A stretch of DNA of 64,000 bases, taken from Enterobacter sp. JUb54. GTDB taxonomy: Bacteria > Pseudomonadota > Gammaproteobacteria > Enterobacterales > Enterobacteriaceae. The stretch is from positions 682,001 to 746,000 of the forward strand of contig NZ_CP060418.1 of assembly GCF_014298075.1 (NCBI RefSeq), in the 5' to 3' direction. A program made the position numbers and the translations under genes. Every line of letters starts with the position of its first letter. Position 1 is the stretch's first letter. The notes under the pieces are model-generated. The model made no database searches. It saw only the letters and a list, made by a program, of their open reading frames with translations, and was not told the origin of the DNA. Below, in pieces: positions 9,778 to 20,169 of the stretch.

Positions 9778-11133
9778 CTAGCTCTCCAGTTGTTGCAAGA
9801 TTCGATTAACTTTATCAAAGGTTTCCTGATACTCAGCGGCCTCTTCACTGTCGGCCACAATACCGCCGCCGGCAGAACAGTATAGCGCTCCCTGGTACGC
9901 CGTCAGCGTGCGGATCGTAATGCTGGTGTCCATATTGCCACACAGGCTGAGATAGCCGATACTGCCGCACCACGCGTTACGCCGCTGGGGTTCCAGCTCG
10001 TCAATGATCTGCATCGCCCGCACTTTAGGGGCGCCGGTAATGGAGCCGCCGGGGAACGCCGCGCGCAGCAGATCGCTGGCGTGAAGACGGGCCGGCAGCC
10101 TGGCGGTAATGGTGCTCACCAGATGGTGCACCGCCGGGAAGGGTTCCACGACGAACAGTTCCGGAACCCGGACGCTACCGGGCTCGGCAACCCGGCCAAT
10201 ATCATTGCGCATCAGGTCGACTATCATCAGGTTCTCTGCCCGATCTTTTGGCGAGTGGGCCAGTTTTTCCGCCTGCAGGGCATCCTGTTGCGGATCGGCC
10301 AGCCGCGGCAGCGTGCCTTTGATCGGGCGAGTCTGGATCTCACCTTGATGAAGCTGGATAAAACGCTCCGGAGACAGGCTGAGCACGGCGCCGTCTTCGA
10401 GGCGAATAAAGGCGCTGAACGGCGCGCGATTGGCGCGATTCAATTGGCAAAACGCCTGCCACTCATCGCCGCGGTAGCTGGCCTGAAAACGTTGGGCCAG
10501 GTTGACCTGGTAGCAGTCGCCGCTGTGCAACCAGGCCTGAACCTGGCGGAATTTCTCGCCATATTGCTCGCGGCTCATGTTGGATCGCCAGGCGGAAGTC
10601 AGGGCGAACGGCGCGGTAGGTGCGGCGGACTGCGCTTGCAGCCATTGTAGACGGGCATGCGGATCGCCGTAGCTAAGCAGCGAGACTTCCTGGCGTTGAT
10701 GATCGACAATCAGCGCCCAGTCGTAGATCCCCACGGCCATATCGGGCAGGGCGATATCCGCCACCGCGTGCGAGGGCAGAGATTCAAAGCGCCGGCCAAG
10801 GTCGTAACCGAACAGCCCCAGCGCGCCGCCGAGGAACGGCAAATGGGAATGCGCCACGGGTGTTAATCCCCGCTTGTCCAGCTGCGTTTGTAACAGCGTC
10901 AGCGGATCTTGCGTCGACTGGCTGCGGCTTTGGCCGTCATCCACCATGGTTGTCCCGCCGCGCGTAAGCAGCGTGGCGCACGGATCGGCCACGATGATGT
11001 CAAAACGGTTATGGGGATGGTCGGCAAAGCCGGAATGCAGCAGCATGGCCCATGGGGCGGTGCTCAACGGCGTAAAGTAGCGCTCGGCAGCATCCGGGTG
11101 CCAGGGCAGGGTAATAATAGCGGGGGACAACAT
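9778..11133 (-). CDS. pabB: Aminodeoxychorismate synthase component I
   Basis: Converts chorismate with ammonia to 4-amino-4-deoxychorismate, the first committed step toward p-aminobenzoate and folate, working with PabA. The 451 residues show the PIKGT motif with the Lys characteristic of aminodeoxychorismate synthases, SPERF, KDRAENLMIVDLMRNDIGRV and GGSITGAPKVRAM, all active-site segments of chorismate enzymes. The ATG at 11131-11133 has GAGGA only three bases upstream, so the adjacent TTG codon could equally serve as start. It is followed at once by nudL. Confidence 0.96.
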   Translation of the reverse strand: MLSPAIITLPWHPDAAERYFTPLSTAPWAMLLHSGFADHPHNRFDIIVADPCATLLTRGGTTMVDDGQSRSQSTQDPLTLLQTQLDKRGLTPVAHSHLPFLGGALGLFGYDLGRRFESLPSHAVADIALPDMAVGIYDWALIVDHQRQEVSLLSYGDPHARLQWLQAQSAAPTAPFALTSAWRSNMSREQYGEKFRQVQAWLHSGDCYQVNLAQRFQASYRGDEWQAFCQLNRANRAPFSAFIRLEDGAVLSLSPERFIQLHQGEIQTRPIKGTLPRLADPQQDALQAEKLAHSPKDRAENLMIVDLMRNDIGRVAEPGSVRVPELFVVEPFPAVHHLVSTITARLPARLHASDLLRAAFPGGSITGAPKVRAMQIIDELEPQRRNAWCGSIGYLSLCGNMDTSITIRTLTAYQGALYCSAGGGIVADSEEAAEYQETFDKVNRILQQLES

Positions 11134-11221
11134 CTTCCTCGATCCTAATCGTTGCCGTCCTCTGGAATATCAGACGGGCGGCATGAAATAATGACGCCAC
11201 ACAATGTAGCAGGAGTGAGTT

Positions 11222-11407
11222 ATGTTTGCAGGTTTACCTTCGCTGAGCCACGAGCAGCAGCAAAAAGCGGTAGAGCGTATCCAGGAACTGATGTCCCAGG
11301 GGATGAGCAGCGGTGAAGCGATTTCACTGGTCGCCAATGAACTGCGCGCCAGCCATACCGGCGACCGGATCGTGGCGCGCTTTGAAGATGAAGACGAAGA
11401 CGAGTAA
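11222..11407 (+). CDS. yoaH: YoaH, small conserved protein (UPF0181)
   Basis: A 61-residue acidic soluble protein of unknown function. It begins [20 protein letters not shown] and ends in an acidic tail, FEDEDEDE; apart from two extra tail residues it matches E. coli YoaH. AGGAGTGAGTT upstream of the ATG gives a good ribosome site. It is divergent from pabB and its stop codon abuts the stop of the convergent yoaB gene with no base between them. Confidence 0.93.
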
Positions 11408-11752
11408 TTAAACCGCGGCGATAATTTTAATTTCGACTTTGTATTCCGGCTTCATTAAGGCGGCCTGAACGGTGCAGCGCACCGGGGCATGGCCGGCCAC
11501 AACCCACGCATCCCACGCCTGGTTCATCGCCGCGAAATCGCTTTTATCCGCAAGGAAGATGGTGGCATCAAGAATACGCGACTTGTTGCTGCCCTGTTTT
11601 TCCAGCACGGCGTCAATCTGTGCCAGGGTGTTCGCGGTTTGCTCAAACGCATCCGCTTCGAGGTTTGCCGGCACGCCGGTGTAGTAAATGGTCTGGTTGT
11701 GAATTACTACATCAGACCAGCGGGCTTCAGCATCGATACGCGTAATTGTCAT
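11408..11752 (-). CDS. yoaB: YoaB, RidA-family protein
   Basis: RidA/YjgF/UK114-family protein of 114 residues. Family members hydrolyse reactive enamine/imine intermediates from PLP enzymes. Diagnostic segments are YYTGVPANLEADAFEQT and APVRCTVQAALMKPEYKVEIKI, including the Arg and Cys region of the active-site pocket. The second ATG (11750-11752) is preferred because AAGGAA is then seven bases upstream; from the first ATG at 11758 it would touch the start codon. The gene is single and convergent with yoaH. E. coli yoaC, which usually sits nearby, is absent. Confidence 0.92.
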   Translation of the reverse strand: MTITRIDAEARWSDVVIHNQTIYYTGVPANLEADAFEQTANTLAQIDAVLEKQGSNKSRILDATIFLADKSDFAAMNQAWDAWVVAGHAPVRCTVQAALMKPEYKVEIKIIAAV

Positions 11753-11883
11753 TATCATTTCCTTGGTTTCATTCCATCAGACTGCGGGCAAGACTGCCAT
11801 AATGTGCCGCCTGCGTCACTACCCGGACTGGTGAAAAGGTCTGCTGCCTGACATAATCACTGTCCAAATCACCAGGGGGTATT

Positions 11884-13794
11884 GTGATCGACGATTTTGC
11901 AGCAGACGGCCAGTTGGCCAAAGCGATTCCCGGATTCAAACCACGCGAGCCGCAGCGCCAGATGGCGATCGCGGTGGCTGAGGCCATCCAGCAGGCGCAG
12001 CCGCTGGTGGTGGAAGCGGGGACCGGTACCGGTAAGACGTACGCCTATCTGGCGCCTGCGCTGCGGGCCAATAAGAAGGTGATTATCTCCACCGGTTCGA
12101 AAGCGCTGCAGGATCAACTGTACAGTCGCGACCTGCCGACGGTGGCAAAAGCGTTAAAATTCACCGGTAAGCTGGCGCTGCTCAAAGGGCGCTCGAACTA
12201 CCTGTGTCTTGAACGCCTGGAGCAGCAGACCCTGGCCGGCGGCGATCTGCCGGTGCAAACCCTGAGTGATGTTATTCTGCTCCGTTCGTGGTCAAATCAG
12301 ACCCTTGATGGCGATATCAGCACCTGCGTCAGCGTTGCCGAAGATTCTCAGGCCTGGCCGCTGGTCACCAGCACCAACGATAACTGTCTCGGCAGCGACT
12401 GCCCGGTGTATCAGGACTGCTTTGTCGTCAAAGCGCGTAAAAAAGCGATGGATGCCGACGTGGTGGTGGTGAACCATCACCTGTTCCTCGCCGATATGGT
12501 GGTGAAAGAGAGCGGCTTCGCCGAGCTTATCCCCGAGGCTGAGGTGATGATCTTCGATGAAGCCCATCAGCTTCCCGACATCGCCAGCCAGTATTTTGGT
12601 CAGTCGCTCTCCAGCCGTCAGCTGTTAGATCTGGCGAAAGACATCACTATTGCCTACCGCACCGAACTTAAAGATACCCAGCAGTTGCAAAAATGCGCCG
12701 ACCGTCTGGCCCAGAGCGCGCAGGATTTTCGCCTGCAGCTGGGGGATCCCGGCTACCGGGGCAACCTGCGCGATCTGCTGGCGGACAGTCATATTCAACG
12801 TGCGCTGTTGCTGCTCGATGATGCGCTTGAACTCTGTTACGACGTGGCAAAGCTGTCGCTTGGCCGCTCGGCGCTGCTGGATGCGGCTTTCGAGCGCGCC
12901 ACGGTTTACCGTGCGCGCTTGAAGCGCCTGAAAGAGATTAACCAGCCGGGCTTTAGCTACTGGTACGAATGCACTTCCCGTCATTTTACCCTGGCGCTCA
13001 CCCCGCTGACCGTGGCGGAAAAATTCAAAGAGGTCATGGCGCAAAAATCAGGCAGCTGGATTTTTACCTCGGCCACGCTGTCGGTGAATGACGATCTACA
13101 CCACTTTACCGCCCGCCTCGGCATTGAAGAGGCGCAATCGCTGCTGTTGCCAAGCCCGTTTGACTATGCCCACCAGACGTTGCTCTGTGTACCGCGTAAT
13201 CTGCCGCTGCCTAATCAACCCGGGGCAGCGCGTCATCTGGCGGCGATGCTCAAACCGCTGATTGAGGCGAACGACGGGCGCTGCTTTATGCTGTGCACCT
13301 CGCACGCGATGATGCGTGACCTGGCCGAACAGTTCCGCGCCACCATGACGTTGCCGGTGCTGCTGCAGGGCGAAACCAGCAAAGGCCAGCTGCTGCAGCA
13401 GTTTGTCAGTGCCGGTAACGCGCTGCTGGTGGCGACCAGCAGCTTCTGGGAAGGGGTGGACGTGCGCGGCGATGCGCTGTCGCTGGTGATCATCGATAAA
13501 CTGCCGTTTACCTCGCCGGACGATCCGTTGCTGAAAGCGCGGATGGAAGATTGCCGTCTGCGCGGCGGCGATCCCTTCGACGAAGTGCAACTGCCGGATG
13601 CGGTCATTACCCTTAAGCAGGGGGTCGGGCGTTTGATCCGTGATATCGACGATCGCGGCGTGCTGGTGATTTGCGATAACCGTCTGGTGATGCGTCCCTA
13701 TGGTGCAGTGTTCCTGGCCAGCCTGCCGCCGGCGCCGCGAACCCGCGATATCCGCCGGGCCGTGCGTTTTCTCGCCGTGCCGCCAGCAAGGTAA
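11884..13794 (+). CDS. yoaA: YoaA, XPD/DinG-like Fe-S DNA helicase
   Basis: ATP-dependent 5'-3' DNA helicase of the XPD/DinG class, 636 residues. Walker A is EAGTGTGKT (about residues 42-50) and Walker B is MIFDEAHQL. Cysteines in [11 protein letters not shown]...[13 protein letters not shown] supply the Fe-S cluster. The C-terminal helicase motifs include [12 protein letters not shown] and QGVGRLIRD. In E. coli it works with the HolC (chi) subunit in damaged-fork repair. Translation starts with GTG at 11884. The 130 bases between yoaB and yoaA contain the divergent start signals. Confidence 0.95.
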   Translation: MIDDFAADGQLAKAIPGFKPREPQRQMAIAVAEAIQQAQPLVVEAGTGTGKTYAYLAPALRANKKVIISTGSKALQDQLYSRDLPTVAKALKFTGKLALLKGRSNYLCLERLEQQTLAGGDLPVQTLSDVILLRSWSNQTLDGDISTCVSVAEDSQAWPLVTSTNDNCLGSDCPVYQDCFVVKARKKAMDADVVVVNHHLFLADMVVKESGFAELIPEAEVMIFDEAHQLPDIASQYFGQSLSSRQLLDLAKDITIAYRTELKDTQQLQKCADRLAQSAQDFRLQLGDPGYRGNLRDLLADSHIQRALLLLDDALELCYDVAKLSLGRSALLDAAFERATVYRARLKRLKEINQPGFSYWYECTSRHFTLALTPLTVAEKFKEVMAQKSGSWIFTSATLSVNDDLHHFTARLGIEEAQSLLLPSPFDYAHQTLLCVPRNLPLPNQPGAARHLAAMLKPLIEANDGRCFMLCTSHAMMRDLAEQFRATMTLPVLLQGETSKGQLLQQFVSAGNALLVATSSFWEGVDVRGDALSLVIIDKLPFTSPDDPLLKARMEDCRLRGGDPFDEVQLPDAVITLKQGVGRLIRDIDDRGVLVICDNRLVMRPYGAVFLASLPPAPRTRDIRRAVRFLAVPPAR

Positions 13795-13861
13795 TCTGTC
13801 GCAAAATGTGGTAAGCTGCGCGCCATTTTGTCAATCTGCTATAGCGAGAGCGCGACAACCC

Positions 13862-14557
13862 ATGCGAATTTTGGCTATCGATACCGCCACGGAGGCCTGC
13901 TCCGCGGCGCTGTGGAATGATGGCACTCTTTGTGCTCATTTCGAAATTTGTCCCCGTGAACACACCCAACGTATTCTGCCACTGGTGCAGGATGTCCTGA
14001 CGGAAAGCAAACTGTCGTTGACTGACCTCGACGCGCTGGCCTTTGGTCGCGGTCCCGGCAGTTTTACCGGGGTGCGTATTGGGATCGGTATCGCACAAGG
14101 ACTGGCGCTGGGGGCCGAACTGCCGATGATTGGCGTGTCGACGCTGGCAACCATGGCGCAAGGCGCATGGCGTAAAACCGGGGCTACCCGTGTACTGGCG
14201 GCTATTGATGCGCGAATGGGCGAGGTCTACTGGGCCGAATACCAGCGTGATGAGCAGGGCGTCTGGCATGGTGAAGAAACTGAAGCCGTGCTGAAACCCG
14301 AAGCCGTCAGCGAGCGCCTGCAACAGCTCGAAGGCGACTGGGCGACCGTCGGGACCGGCTGGCAAGCCTGGCCCGATCTGGCTAAGGACTCAGCGCTGAC
14401 ATTAACCGATGGTGACATTACGCTGCCGACAGCAGAAGACATGCTGCCGCTGGCCTGCGTGCTGCTTGCCAGTGGCAAAACCGTTGCCGTAGAGAAAGCC
14501 GAACCGGTTTATTTGCGTAACGAAGTGGCGTGGAAGAAACTTCCTGGCCGAGGATGA
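13862..14557 (+). CDS. tsaB: TsaB, tRNA t6A37 synthesis scaffold
   Basis: Essential partner in threonylcarbamoylation of adenosine 37 in ANN-decoding tRNAs, acting with TsaC, TsaD and TsaE. The 231 residues match E. coli TsaB. The ASKHA fold is visible as [17 protein letters not shown] and the glycine-rich [20 protein letters not shown]. An upstream extension of the frame into yoaA was discarded because the ATG at 13862 gives the family N-terminus. It begins about 67 bases after yoaA, in the same direction. Confidence 0.97.
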   Translation: MRILAIDTATEACSAALWNDGTLCAHFEICPREHTQRILPLVQDVLTESKLSLTDLDALAFGRGPGSFTGVRIGIGIAQGLALGAELPMIGVSTLATMAQGAWRKTGATRVLAAIDARMGEVYWAEYQRDEQGVWHGEETEAVLKPEAVSERLQQLEGDWATVGTGWQAWPDLAKDSALTLTDGDITLPTAEDMLPLACVLLASGKTVAVEKAEPVYLRNEVAWKKLPGRG

Positions 14558-14595
14558 ATCTCAGTAATCATAAGACTGAGAGAAGGAGTCGCATC

Positions 14596-15177
14596 ATGGC
14601 GGGTCAAAGCAAAGCAGTACGTTGGTTTTTAGCGGGCGCCGTTGTCGCTGCGTTAAGTGGGTGCGTTTCCGTGCCGGATGCCATTAAAGGCACCAGCCCG
14701 ACGCCACAGCAAGATTTAGTCCGGGTGATGGCCGCACCACAGCTGTATGTAGGCCAGGAAGCCCGTTTTGGCGGCAAAGTCGTCAACATTCAGAACCAGC
14801 AGGGCAAAACCCGGCTGGAAATTGCGACGGTTCCGCTGGACAGCGGCGCCCGGCCTGAGCTGAATGAGCCTTCGCGCGGGCGTATTTACGCCGATGTGAA
14901 CGGCTTCCTCGACCCGGTCGATTTCCGCGGTCAACTGGTCACCGTCGTCGGCCCGATTACCGGGACGGTGGACGGCAAAGTCGGCAGCACGCCGTATAAG
15001 TTTATGCTGATGAATGCGACCGGCTACAAGCGCTGGAACGTGGTGCAGCAGGTGGTAATGCCACCGCAGCCGATTGACCCGTGGATGATCGGTCCGCGCC
15101 CCTGGGCTTACGGCTATGGCGGCTGGGGCTGGTACAATCCAGGCCCTGCAGAAGTCAGAAATGTCGTAACTGAATGA
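14596..15177 (+). CDS. yeaY: YeaY, Slp-family outer-membrane lipoprotein
   Basis: Predicted lipoprotein of 193 residues. The signal peptide ends in the lipobox LSGC, placing the lipidated Cys near residue 22. The Slp domain contains [24 protein letters not shown] and [20 protein letters not shown]. The C-terminus is rich in Pro, Gly, Trp and Tyr. The ATG is preceded by AGAAGGAG and matches E. coli YeaY; a longer frame overlapping tsaB lacks a signal peptide at its start. E. coli yeaY belongs to the envelope-stress regulon, but no sigma-E promoter was verified here. Confidence 0.93.
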   Translation: MAGQSKAVRWFLAGAVVAALSGCVSVPDAIKGTSPTPQQDLVRVMAAPQLYVGQEARFGGKVVNIQNQQGKTRLEIATVPLDSGARPELNEPSRGRIYADVNGFLDPVDFRGQLVTVVGPITGTVDGKVGSTPYKFMLMNATGYKRWNVVQQVVMPPQPIDPWMIGPRPWAYGYGGWGWYNPGPAEVRNVVTE

Positions 15178-15194
15178 TTTTGCAGTTTTTGTAA

Positions 15195-15238
15195 GCCAGA
15201 CGAAACAGCGGCTTGTCCGCTGTTTCGCTATTTCTGGC
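15195..15238 (+). terminator. Long hairpin after yeaY
   Basis: Outer arms gccaga/tctggc and inner arms cgaaacagcgg (15201-15211) / ccgctgtttcg (15217-15227) form an extended stem. The T-run is weak, so termination efficiency is uncertain. Confidence 0.6.
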
Positions 15239-15295
15239 CTGATAAGAAAAATAAATAGTGACGCGCTTCGCAACCTGTAAAACGCCTAATTAATA

Positions 15296-15312
15296 AACTG
15301 GTACGCTGAGTT
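15296..15312. promoter_or_regulatory. Candidate FadR operator of fadD
   Basis: AACTGGTACGCTGAGTT agrees with the 17-base enteric FadR consensus (AGCTGGTCCGACnTGTT) at 11 of 16 defined positions, including the CTGGT half. It lies about 75-90 bases upstream of the fadD start. FadR repression of fadD is established in E. coli, and fadR itself is encoded about 9.5 kb away. Confidence 0.5.
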
Positions 15313-15385
15313 AATATAATGTTAACAGAATGTTTGTTGATCAGGGGCTGTGATGACGACGAATAACTATTTCAGAGGTGATGCA

Positions 15386-17071
15386 GTGAAAAAGGTTTGG
15401 CTAAACCGTTATCCCGCCGATGTTCCGGCGGAGATAAATCCTGACCGCTACCAATCCCTGGTTGAATTGTTTGAACACGGCACCGCGCGCTACGCCGACC
15501 AACCGGCGTTTATCAATATGGGCGAGGTGATGACCTACCGTAAGCTGGAAGAGCGCAGTCGGGCCTTCGCCGCTTACCTTCAGCAGGGGCTGGGGCTGCA
15601 AAAGGGCGACCGCGTCGCGCTGATGATGCCAAACCTGCTGCAATACCCGATTGCGCTGTTCGGTATCCTGCGTGCCGGGATGATCGTAGTGAACGTTAAC
15701 CCGCTGTATACCCCGCGCGAGCTAGAGCATCAGCTGAATGACAGCGGCGCAGCGGCGATTGTGATCGTCTCCAACTTTGCGCATACCCTGGAAAAAGTGG
15801 TTGATAAAACCCAGGTGAAGCATGTGATCCTGACCCGCATGGGCGATCAGCTCTCGACGGCGAAAGGCACGCTGGTCAATTTCGTGGTCAAGTACATCAA
15901 ACGGCTGGTGCCGAAGTATCACCTGCCAGATGCTATCTCGTTCCGCAGTGCCTTGCATAACGGCTACCGGATGCAATACATCAAGCCGGAAATTGTCTCT
16001 GAGGATCTGGCGTTCCTGCAGTACACCGGCGGCACCACCGGGGTGGCCAAAGGGGCGATGCTGACCCACCGCAACATGCTGGCCAACCTTGAACAGGTCA
16101 ATGCGACCTACGGCCCGCTGCTGCACCGGGGCAAAGAGTTTGTCGTCACCGCGCTGCCGCTGTACCACATCTTTGCGCTGACCATGAACTGCCTGCTGTT
16201 CATTGAGCTTGGCGGGCAGAACCTGCTGATTACCAACCCACGTGATATTCCGGGGCTGGTGAAGGAGCTGGCGAAGTATCCGTTCACCGCGATGACCGGG
16301 GTAAATACGCTGTTCAACGCCTTGCTGAATAACAAAGAGTTTCAGCAGCTTGATTTCTCCTCGCTGCACCTGTCTGCCGGCGGCGGAATGCCGGTACAGC
16401 AGGTAGTTGCCGAACGCTGGGTTAAACTCACCGGGCAGTATCTGCTGGAGGGCTACGGCCTGACCGAGTGCGCGCCGCTGGTCAGCGTGAACCCGCATGA
16501 TATTGACTATCACAGCGGGAGCATCGGCTTGCCGGTACCGTCGACCGAAGCCAAACTGGTGGACGATGACGACAACGAAGTGCCGCTGGGTATGCCTGGC
16601 GAACTGTGCGTGAAGGGGCCGCAGGTGATGCTGGGCTACTGGCAGCGTCCGGACGCCACCGACGAGATTATCAAAGACGGCTGGCTGCACACCGGCGACA
16701 TCGCGGTAATGGATGATGAAGGCTTTATGCGCATTGTCGACCGTAAAAAAGACATGATTCTGGTCTCCGGCTTCAACGTTTACCCGAACGAAATTGAAGA
16801 GGTGGTGATGCAGCACTCCGGGGTTCAGGAAGTGGCTGCCGTCGGCGTACCGTCAGGAAGCAGCGGCGAAGCGGTGAAGATTTTCGTGGTTAAAAAAGAC
16901 GCGACGCTGACCGAAGAGGCGCTGGTGACGTTCTGTCGCCGCCATCTGACAGGCTATAAAGTCCCGAAACTGGTTGAATTTCGTGATGAGCTGCCAAAAT
17001 CCAATGTTGGAAAAATTTTACGGCGAGAACTGCGTGACGAAGCGCGCGCTAAAGTAGACAATAAAGCCTAA
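15386..17071 (+). CDS. fadD: Long-chain fatty acid CoA ligase
   Basis: Activates imported long-chain fatty acids to acyl-CoA at the inner membrane, using ATP, for beta-oxidation. The 561 residues match E. coli FadD. The ATP/AMP motif is [14 protein letters not shown], followed by GYGLTEC and the fatty-acyl signature [25 protein letters not shown], and a C-terminal Lys in [13 protein letters not shown]. The start is GTG at 15386-15388, giving [13 protein letters not shown] as in E. coli, with GAGG seven bases upstream; the ATG 12 codons earlier adds sequence not found in the family. Confidence 0.96.
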   Translation: MKKVWLNRYPADVPAEINPDRYQSLVELFEHGTARYADQPAFINMGEVMTYRKLEERSRAFAAYLQQGLGLQKGDRVALMMPNLLQYPIALFGILRAGMIVVNVNPLYTPRELEHQLNDSGAAAIVIVSNFAHTLEKVVDKTQVKHVILTRMGDQLSTAKGTLVNFVVKYIKRLVPKYHLPDAISFRSALHNGYRMQYIKPEIVSEDLAFLQYTGGTTGVAKGAMLTHRNMLANLEQVNATYGPLLHRGKEFVVTALPLYHIFALTMNCLLFIELGGQNLLITNPRDIPGLVKELAKYPFTAMTGVNTLFNALLNNKEFQQLDFSSLHLSAGGGMPVQQVVAERWVKLTGQYLLEGYGLTECAPLVSVNPHDIDYHSGSIGLPVPSTEAKLVDDDDNEVPLGMPGELCVKGPQVMLGYWQRPDATDEIIKDGWLHTGDIAVMDDEGFMRIVDRKKDMILVSGFNVYPNEIEEVVMQHSGVQEVAAVGVPSGSSGEAVKIFVVKKDATLTEEALVTFCRRHLTGYKVPKLVEFRDELPKSNVGKILRRELRDEARAKVDNKA

Positions 17072-17090
17072 GGTATACACGAGTCGCCAG

Positions 17091-17114
17091 ACGCCGGCCA
17101 AGCCGGCGTTTTTT
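17091..17114 (+). terminator. Terminator of fadD
   Basis: Arms acgccggc (17091-17098) and gccggcgt (17102-17109) with a 3-base loop, then a T-run to 17114. Confidence 0.9.
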
Positions 17115-17140
17115 ATGGGCGCAAGTTAAGAGAGCATGAT

Positions 17141-18268
17141 GTGAACTATCAGATGATCACCACCGACGATGAGCTGCGCGCCATCTGTGAAGCGGCTAGC
17201 GCGGCCCCGGCGATTGCGCTGGATACCGAATTTGTCCGTACCCGCACCTACTACCCGCAACTGGGCCTGCTCCAGCTGTTCGACGGCGAACAGGTTTCCC
17301 TGATCGACCCGTTGACCATCACCGACTGGGCGCCGATGCGCGAGCTATTGCTGAATCAGCAGGTCACCAAATTCCTGCACGCGGGTAGTGAAGATCTGGA
17401 AGTGTTCCTTAACACCTTTAATCTGATGCCGCAGCCGTTGATTGATACCCAGATTCTGGCCGCCTTTTGCGGTCGTCCGATGTCCTGGGGATTTGCCTCG
17501 ATGGTTGAGGAGTACTCGGGCGTGGCGCTGGATAAGAGCGAATCACGGACCGACTGGCTGGCGCGCCCGCTGACTTCACGTCAGTGCGACTATGCCGCCG
17601 CGGATGTCTGGTACCTGCTGCCTATCGCCAGCAAACTGATGGCGGAAACCGAAGCCGCAGGCTGGCTGGACGCCGCGCTGGACGAATGCCGTCTGATGCA
17701 GCAGCGCCGCCAGGAAGTGCAGGACCCGGCGCAGGCGTGGCGCGATATCGGCAACGCCTGGCAGTTACGCACCCGTCAGCTTGGCTGTCTGCAGCTGCTG
17801 GCAGAGTGGCGTTTACGCAAGGCGCGCGATCGCGATATGGCGGTGAATTTTGTCGTTCGCGAAGAGCATCTGTGGAACGTTGCCCGCTATATGCCGGGGA
17901 GCCTCGGCGAGCTGGACAGCCTCGGGCTTTCCGGCAGCGAAATTCGCTTCCATGGTAAAACGCTGATTAGCCTGGTAGAGAAAGCGCAGCAGCTACCGGA
18001 ATCGGCGCTGCCGGAGCCGCTGCAAAACCTGATTGATATGCCGGGTTACCGTAAAGTCTTTAAAGAGATTAAAGCGCTGGTGCAGGAAGTGAGCACCGAG
18101 ACGGGGCTGAGTGCGGAGCTGCTGGCCTCCAGACGGCAGATTAACCAGTTGCTGAACTGGCACTGGCAGCTGAAGAGTGGGGCGACCTTGCCTGAACTGA
18201 TTTCCGGCTGGCGTAGCGATCTGATGGCCGATCGTCTGAAAGCGCTGCTGAGCGAATACCCGCGCTAA
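17141..18268 (+). CDS. rnd: Ribonuclease D
   Basis: 3'-5' exoribonuclease that trims tRNA and other stable RNA 3' ends, 375 residues. The DEDD catalytic residues are seen in ALDTEFVRTRTYYP (Asp and Glu), HAGSEDLEVF (Asp) and CDYAAADVWYL (Tyr and Asp). Two HRDC domains follow, roughly residues 205-290 and 295-370. It starts with GTG at 17141. It is followed by a bidirectional terminator and a REP-like repeat, then the convergent minE gene; E. coli K-12 has rnd and min in separate map regions. Confidence 0.96.
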   Translation: MNYQMITTDDELRAICEAASAAPAIALDTEFVRTRTYYPQLGLLQLFDGEQVSLIDPLTITDWAPMRELLLNQQVTKFLHAGSEDLEVFLNTFNLMPQPLIDTQILAAFCGRPMSWGFASMVEEYSGVALDKSESRTDWLARPLTSRQCDYAAADVWYLLPIASKLMAETEAAGWLDAALDECRLMQQRRQEVQDPAQAWRDIGNAWQLRTRQLGCLQLLAEWRLRKARDRDMAVNFVVREEHLWNVARYMPGSLGELDSLGLSGSEIRFHGKTLISLVEKAQQLPESALPEPLQNLIDMPGYRKVFKEIKALVQEVSTETGLSAELLASRRQINQLLNWHWQLKSGATLPELISGWRSDLMADRLKALLSEYPR

Positions 18269-18287
18269 ACGCTATCTAAGCCATAGC

Positions 18288-18318
18288 AAATAGCCCGGAT
18301 GCGTTATCCGGGCTATTT
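18288..18318 (+). terminator. Bidirectional terminator between rnd and minE
   Basis: Perfect 13-base arms aaatagcccggat (18288-18300) and atccgggctattt (18306-18318). The outer A/T pairs supply short U-runs on both strands, so it can serve both convergent genes. Confidence 0.8.
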
Positions 18319-18324
18319 TCAAAC

Positions 18325-18351
18325 TGGCCCGATAGCGCAAGGCTACCGGGT
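18325..18351. repeat. REP-like palindromic repeat
   Basis: cccgatagc (18328-18336) pairs imperfectly with gctaccggg (18342-18350) around gcaag, resembling an enterobacterial REP unit. Together with the preceding hairpin it looks like a small BIME between convergent genes. Confidence 0.55.
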
Positions 18352-18361
18352 GAATCCAACG

Positions 18362-18631
18362 TCAGGGTTTCGACTCTTCCGGTTCTGGTAAAGTCACGTT
18401 CAGCTCCAGAATCGAAATATCACCATCCCGTTGTTCCAGCTGGACGCTAACCATTTCCGGGTCAATCTGCACATACTTACAGATCACTTCCAGAATATCT
18501 TTGCGTAACTGCGGCAGATAGTGTGGTTCAGCATCGCCGCGACGACGCTCGGCGACGATGATTTGCAGGCGCTCTTTCGCAATATTGGCCGTGTTCTTTT
18601 TCCGCGAGAGAAAAAAGTCGAGTAATGCCAT
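18362..18631 (-). CDS. minE: MinE, cell-division topological factor
   Basis: An 89-residue protein that stimulates MinD ATPase and drives the pole-to-pole Min oscillation. It begins [22 protein letters not shown], the membrane-targeting and MinD-contact segment, and continues with the conserved [20 protein letters not shown] dimerisation region. One residue longer than E. coli MinE. Third gene of minCDE, starting four bases after minD. Confidence 0.97.
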   Translation of the reverse strand: MALLDFFLSRKKNTANIAKERLQIIVAERRRGDAEPHYLPQLRKDILEVICKYVQIDPEMVSVQLEQRDGDISILELNVTLPEPEESKP

Positions 18632-18634
18632 AAT

Positions 18635-19447
18635 TTATCCTCCGAACAGGCGTTTGAGGAAACCTTTCTTCTCTTCTTCAATGAAGCGGAAAGGACGTTC
18701 TTCTCCGAGCAGACGTTCAACCGTATCGGCATAGGCCTTACCTGCGTCTGACGTATCATCCAGAATCACCGGCTCACCCTGGTTTGAGGCGCGCAGCACG
18801 GACTGATCTTCCGGAATCACGCCTACCAGATTGATGCGCAGAATTTCCAGAACGTCTTCCATGCTCAGCATGTCGCCTTTATTGACGCGACCTGGGTTAT
18901 AGCGAGTCAGCAGCAGGTGTTCTTTGATCGGCTCTTCGCCATTTTCCGCACGACGGGATTTTGACGCGAGAATGCCGAGAATACGGTCGGAGTCACGAAC
19001 GGAGGAGACTTCCGGGTTAGTGGTGATGATGGCTTCATCGGCAAAATAGAGCGCCATCAGGGCACCGGTTTCGATGCCTGCTGGTGAATCGCAGACCACG
19101 AAATCAAAATTCATTTTTTTCAGTTCTTCGAGAACCTTATCTACGCCTTCGCGGGTCAACGCATCTTTATCACGCGTCTGGGAAGCAGGGAGGATGTAGA
19201 GATTCTCGGTGCGTTTATCTTTGATTAACGCCTGGTTCAGGGTCGCATCGCCCTGAATGACGTTGACGAAGTCATACACCACCCGACGCTCGCAGCCCAT
19301 AATCAGGTCGAGATTACGCAGGCCGATATCGAAGTCGATAACGACGGTCTTCTTTCCCTTCTGAGCCAAACCAGTAGCGATGGCCGCGCTGGAGGTGGTC
19401 TTGCCAACGCCCCCTTTACCCGAAGTCACAACAATAATGCGTGCCAT
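18635..19447 (-). CDS. minD: MinD, septum-site ATPase
   Basis: Membrane-associated ATPase of 270 residues that recruits MinC to the membrane and oscillates under MinE control. The deviant Walker A motif is GKGGVGKTTSSAA near the N-terminus. The C-terminal amphipathic helix EEKKGFLKRLFGG is the membrane-targeting sequence. Length and sequence match E. coli. It lies 23 bases after minC and just before minE. Confidence 0.98.
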   Translation of the reverse strand: MARIIVVTSGKGGVGKTTSSAAIATGLAQKGKKTVVIDFDIGLRNLDLIMGCERRVVYDFVNVIQGDATLNQALIKDKRTENLYILPASQTRDKDALTREGVDKVLEELKKMNFDFVVCDSPAGIETGALMALYFADEAIITTNPEVSSVRDSDRILGILASKSRRAENGEEPIKEHLLLTRYNPGRVNKGDMLSMEDVLEILRINLVGVIPEDQSVLRASNQGEPVILDDTSDAGKAYADTVERLLGEERPFRFIEEEKKGFLKRLFGG

Positions 19448-19470
19448 AGAAATTCCTTGTTAAAAAGGGA

Positions 19471-20169
19471 CTAACTCAATGGTTGAATAGTCAAAGCGCT
19501 GTCGCCTAAACGCAGGCGCGCCGCTTTGCCATAAAATTCGGCCGGGATGTTATCGCTCAGCCAGTATTCTCCCGCGATGGACACCAGTTCCGCCGTGAGG
19601 TTTGAACAAAATATTTGTGCTTCTCTATCGCCACTCGCGCCCGCAAGCGCACGTCCTCGCATCATGCCATATACATGGATATTACCGTCGGCAATAAGTT
19701 CCGCGCCGGCACTCACATGGTTTGTAACAATCAGATCACAGTTTGGTGCATAAATGCGCTGACCGGAACGTACCGGCAGGTCAATTAAACGCGTTTTTGT
19801 GATCGGAGTAACAACTGGCGCTGGCGCAACCGGCTCAGGCGGCGCCTGACGGGGCATTTTCTCTTTCCCTTCCGTTAGTAAGGGAATGCCGGTGCGGTCG
19901 ATTTCCGTTTTCAGCCGAGGGATTTTGCATCCACTCACGCCCATAATCCGTAAACCGGTGCTCGCGATAGCTTCATGCATGACACGCCAGTCAATGTCGC
20001 TTTCGACATTGCTGATATTCACCACCACGGGGGCATGACGTAAAAAAGCGGGGGCCTGGGCGATTTTGTCTTCTAACGCCTGACGAATAATCTCGGGATT
20101 TGCATCGTGCAAATGAACGACAGATAAGGTGAAGCTACTGCCCTTAAGTTCGATTGGCGTATTTGACAT
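19471..20169 (-). CDS. minC: MinC, FtsZ polymerisation inhibitor
   Basis: Blocks Z-ring formation away from midcell, 232 residues. The N-terminal FtsZ-inhibiting domain starts [21 protein letters not shown] Pro/Ala-rich linker (about residues 108-125) precedes the C-terminal beta-helical domain, which binds MinD and dimerises, with segments [15 protein letters not shown] and [23 protein letters not shown]. The ATG at 20167-20169 is chosen over one 32 codons upstream because it gives the E. coli N-terminus. First gene of minCDE, divergent from ycgL. Confidence 0.97.
   Translation of the reverse strand: MSNTPIELKGSSFTLSVVHLHDANPEIIRQALEDKIAQAPAFLRHAPVVVNISNVESDIDWRVMHEAIASTGLRIMGVSGCKIPRLKTEIDRTGIPLLTEGKEKMPRQAPPEPVAPAPVVTPITKTRLIDLPVRSGQRIYAPNCDLIVTNHVSAGAELIADGNIHVYGMMRGRALAGASGDREAQIFCSNLTAELVSIAGEYWLSDNIPAEFYGKAARLRLGDSALTIQPLS

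Noticed and set aside
15722-16816. 364-codon open frame antisense to fadD
   Set aside because: It is a shadow in GC-rich coding DNA: rich in His, Arg and Gln, no family motif, no ribosome site, and lies wholly inside fadD.
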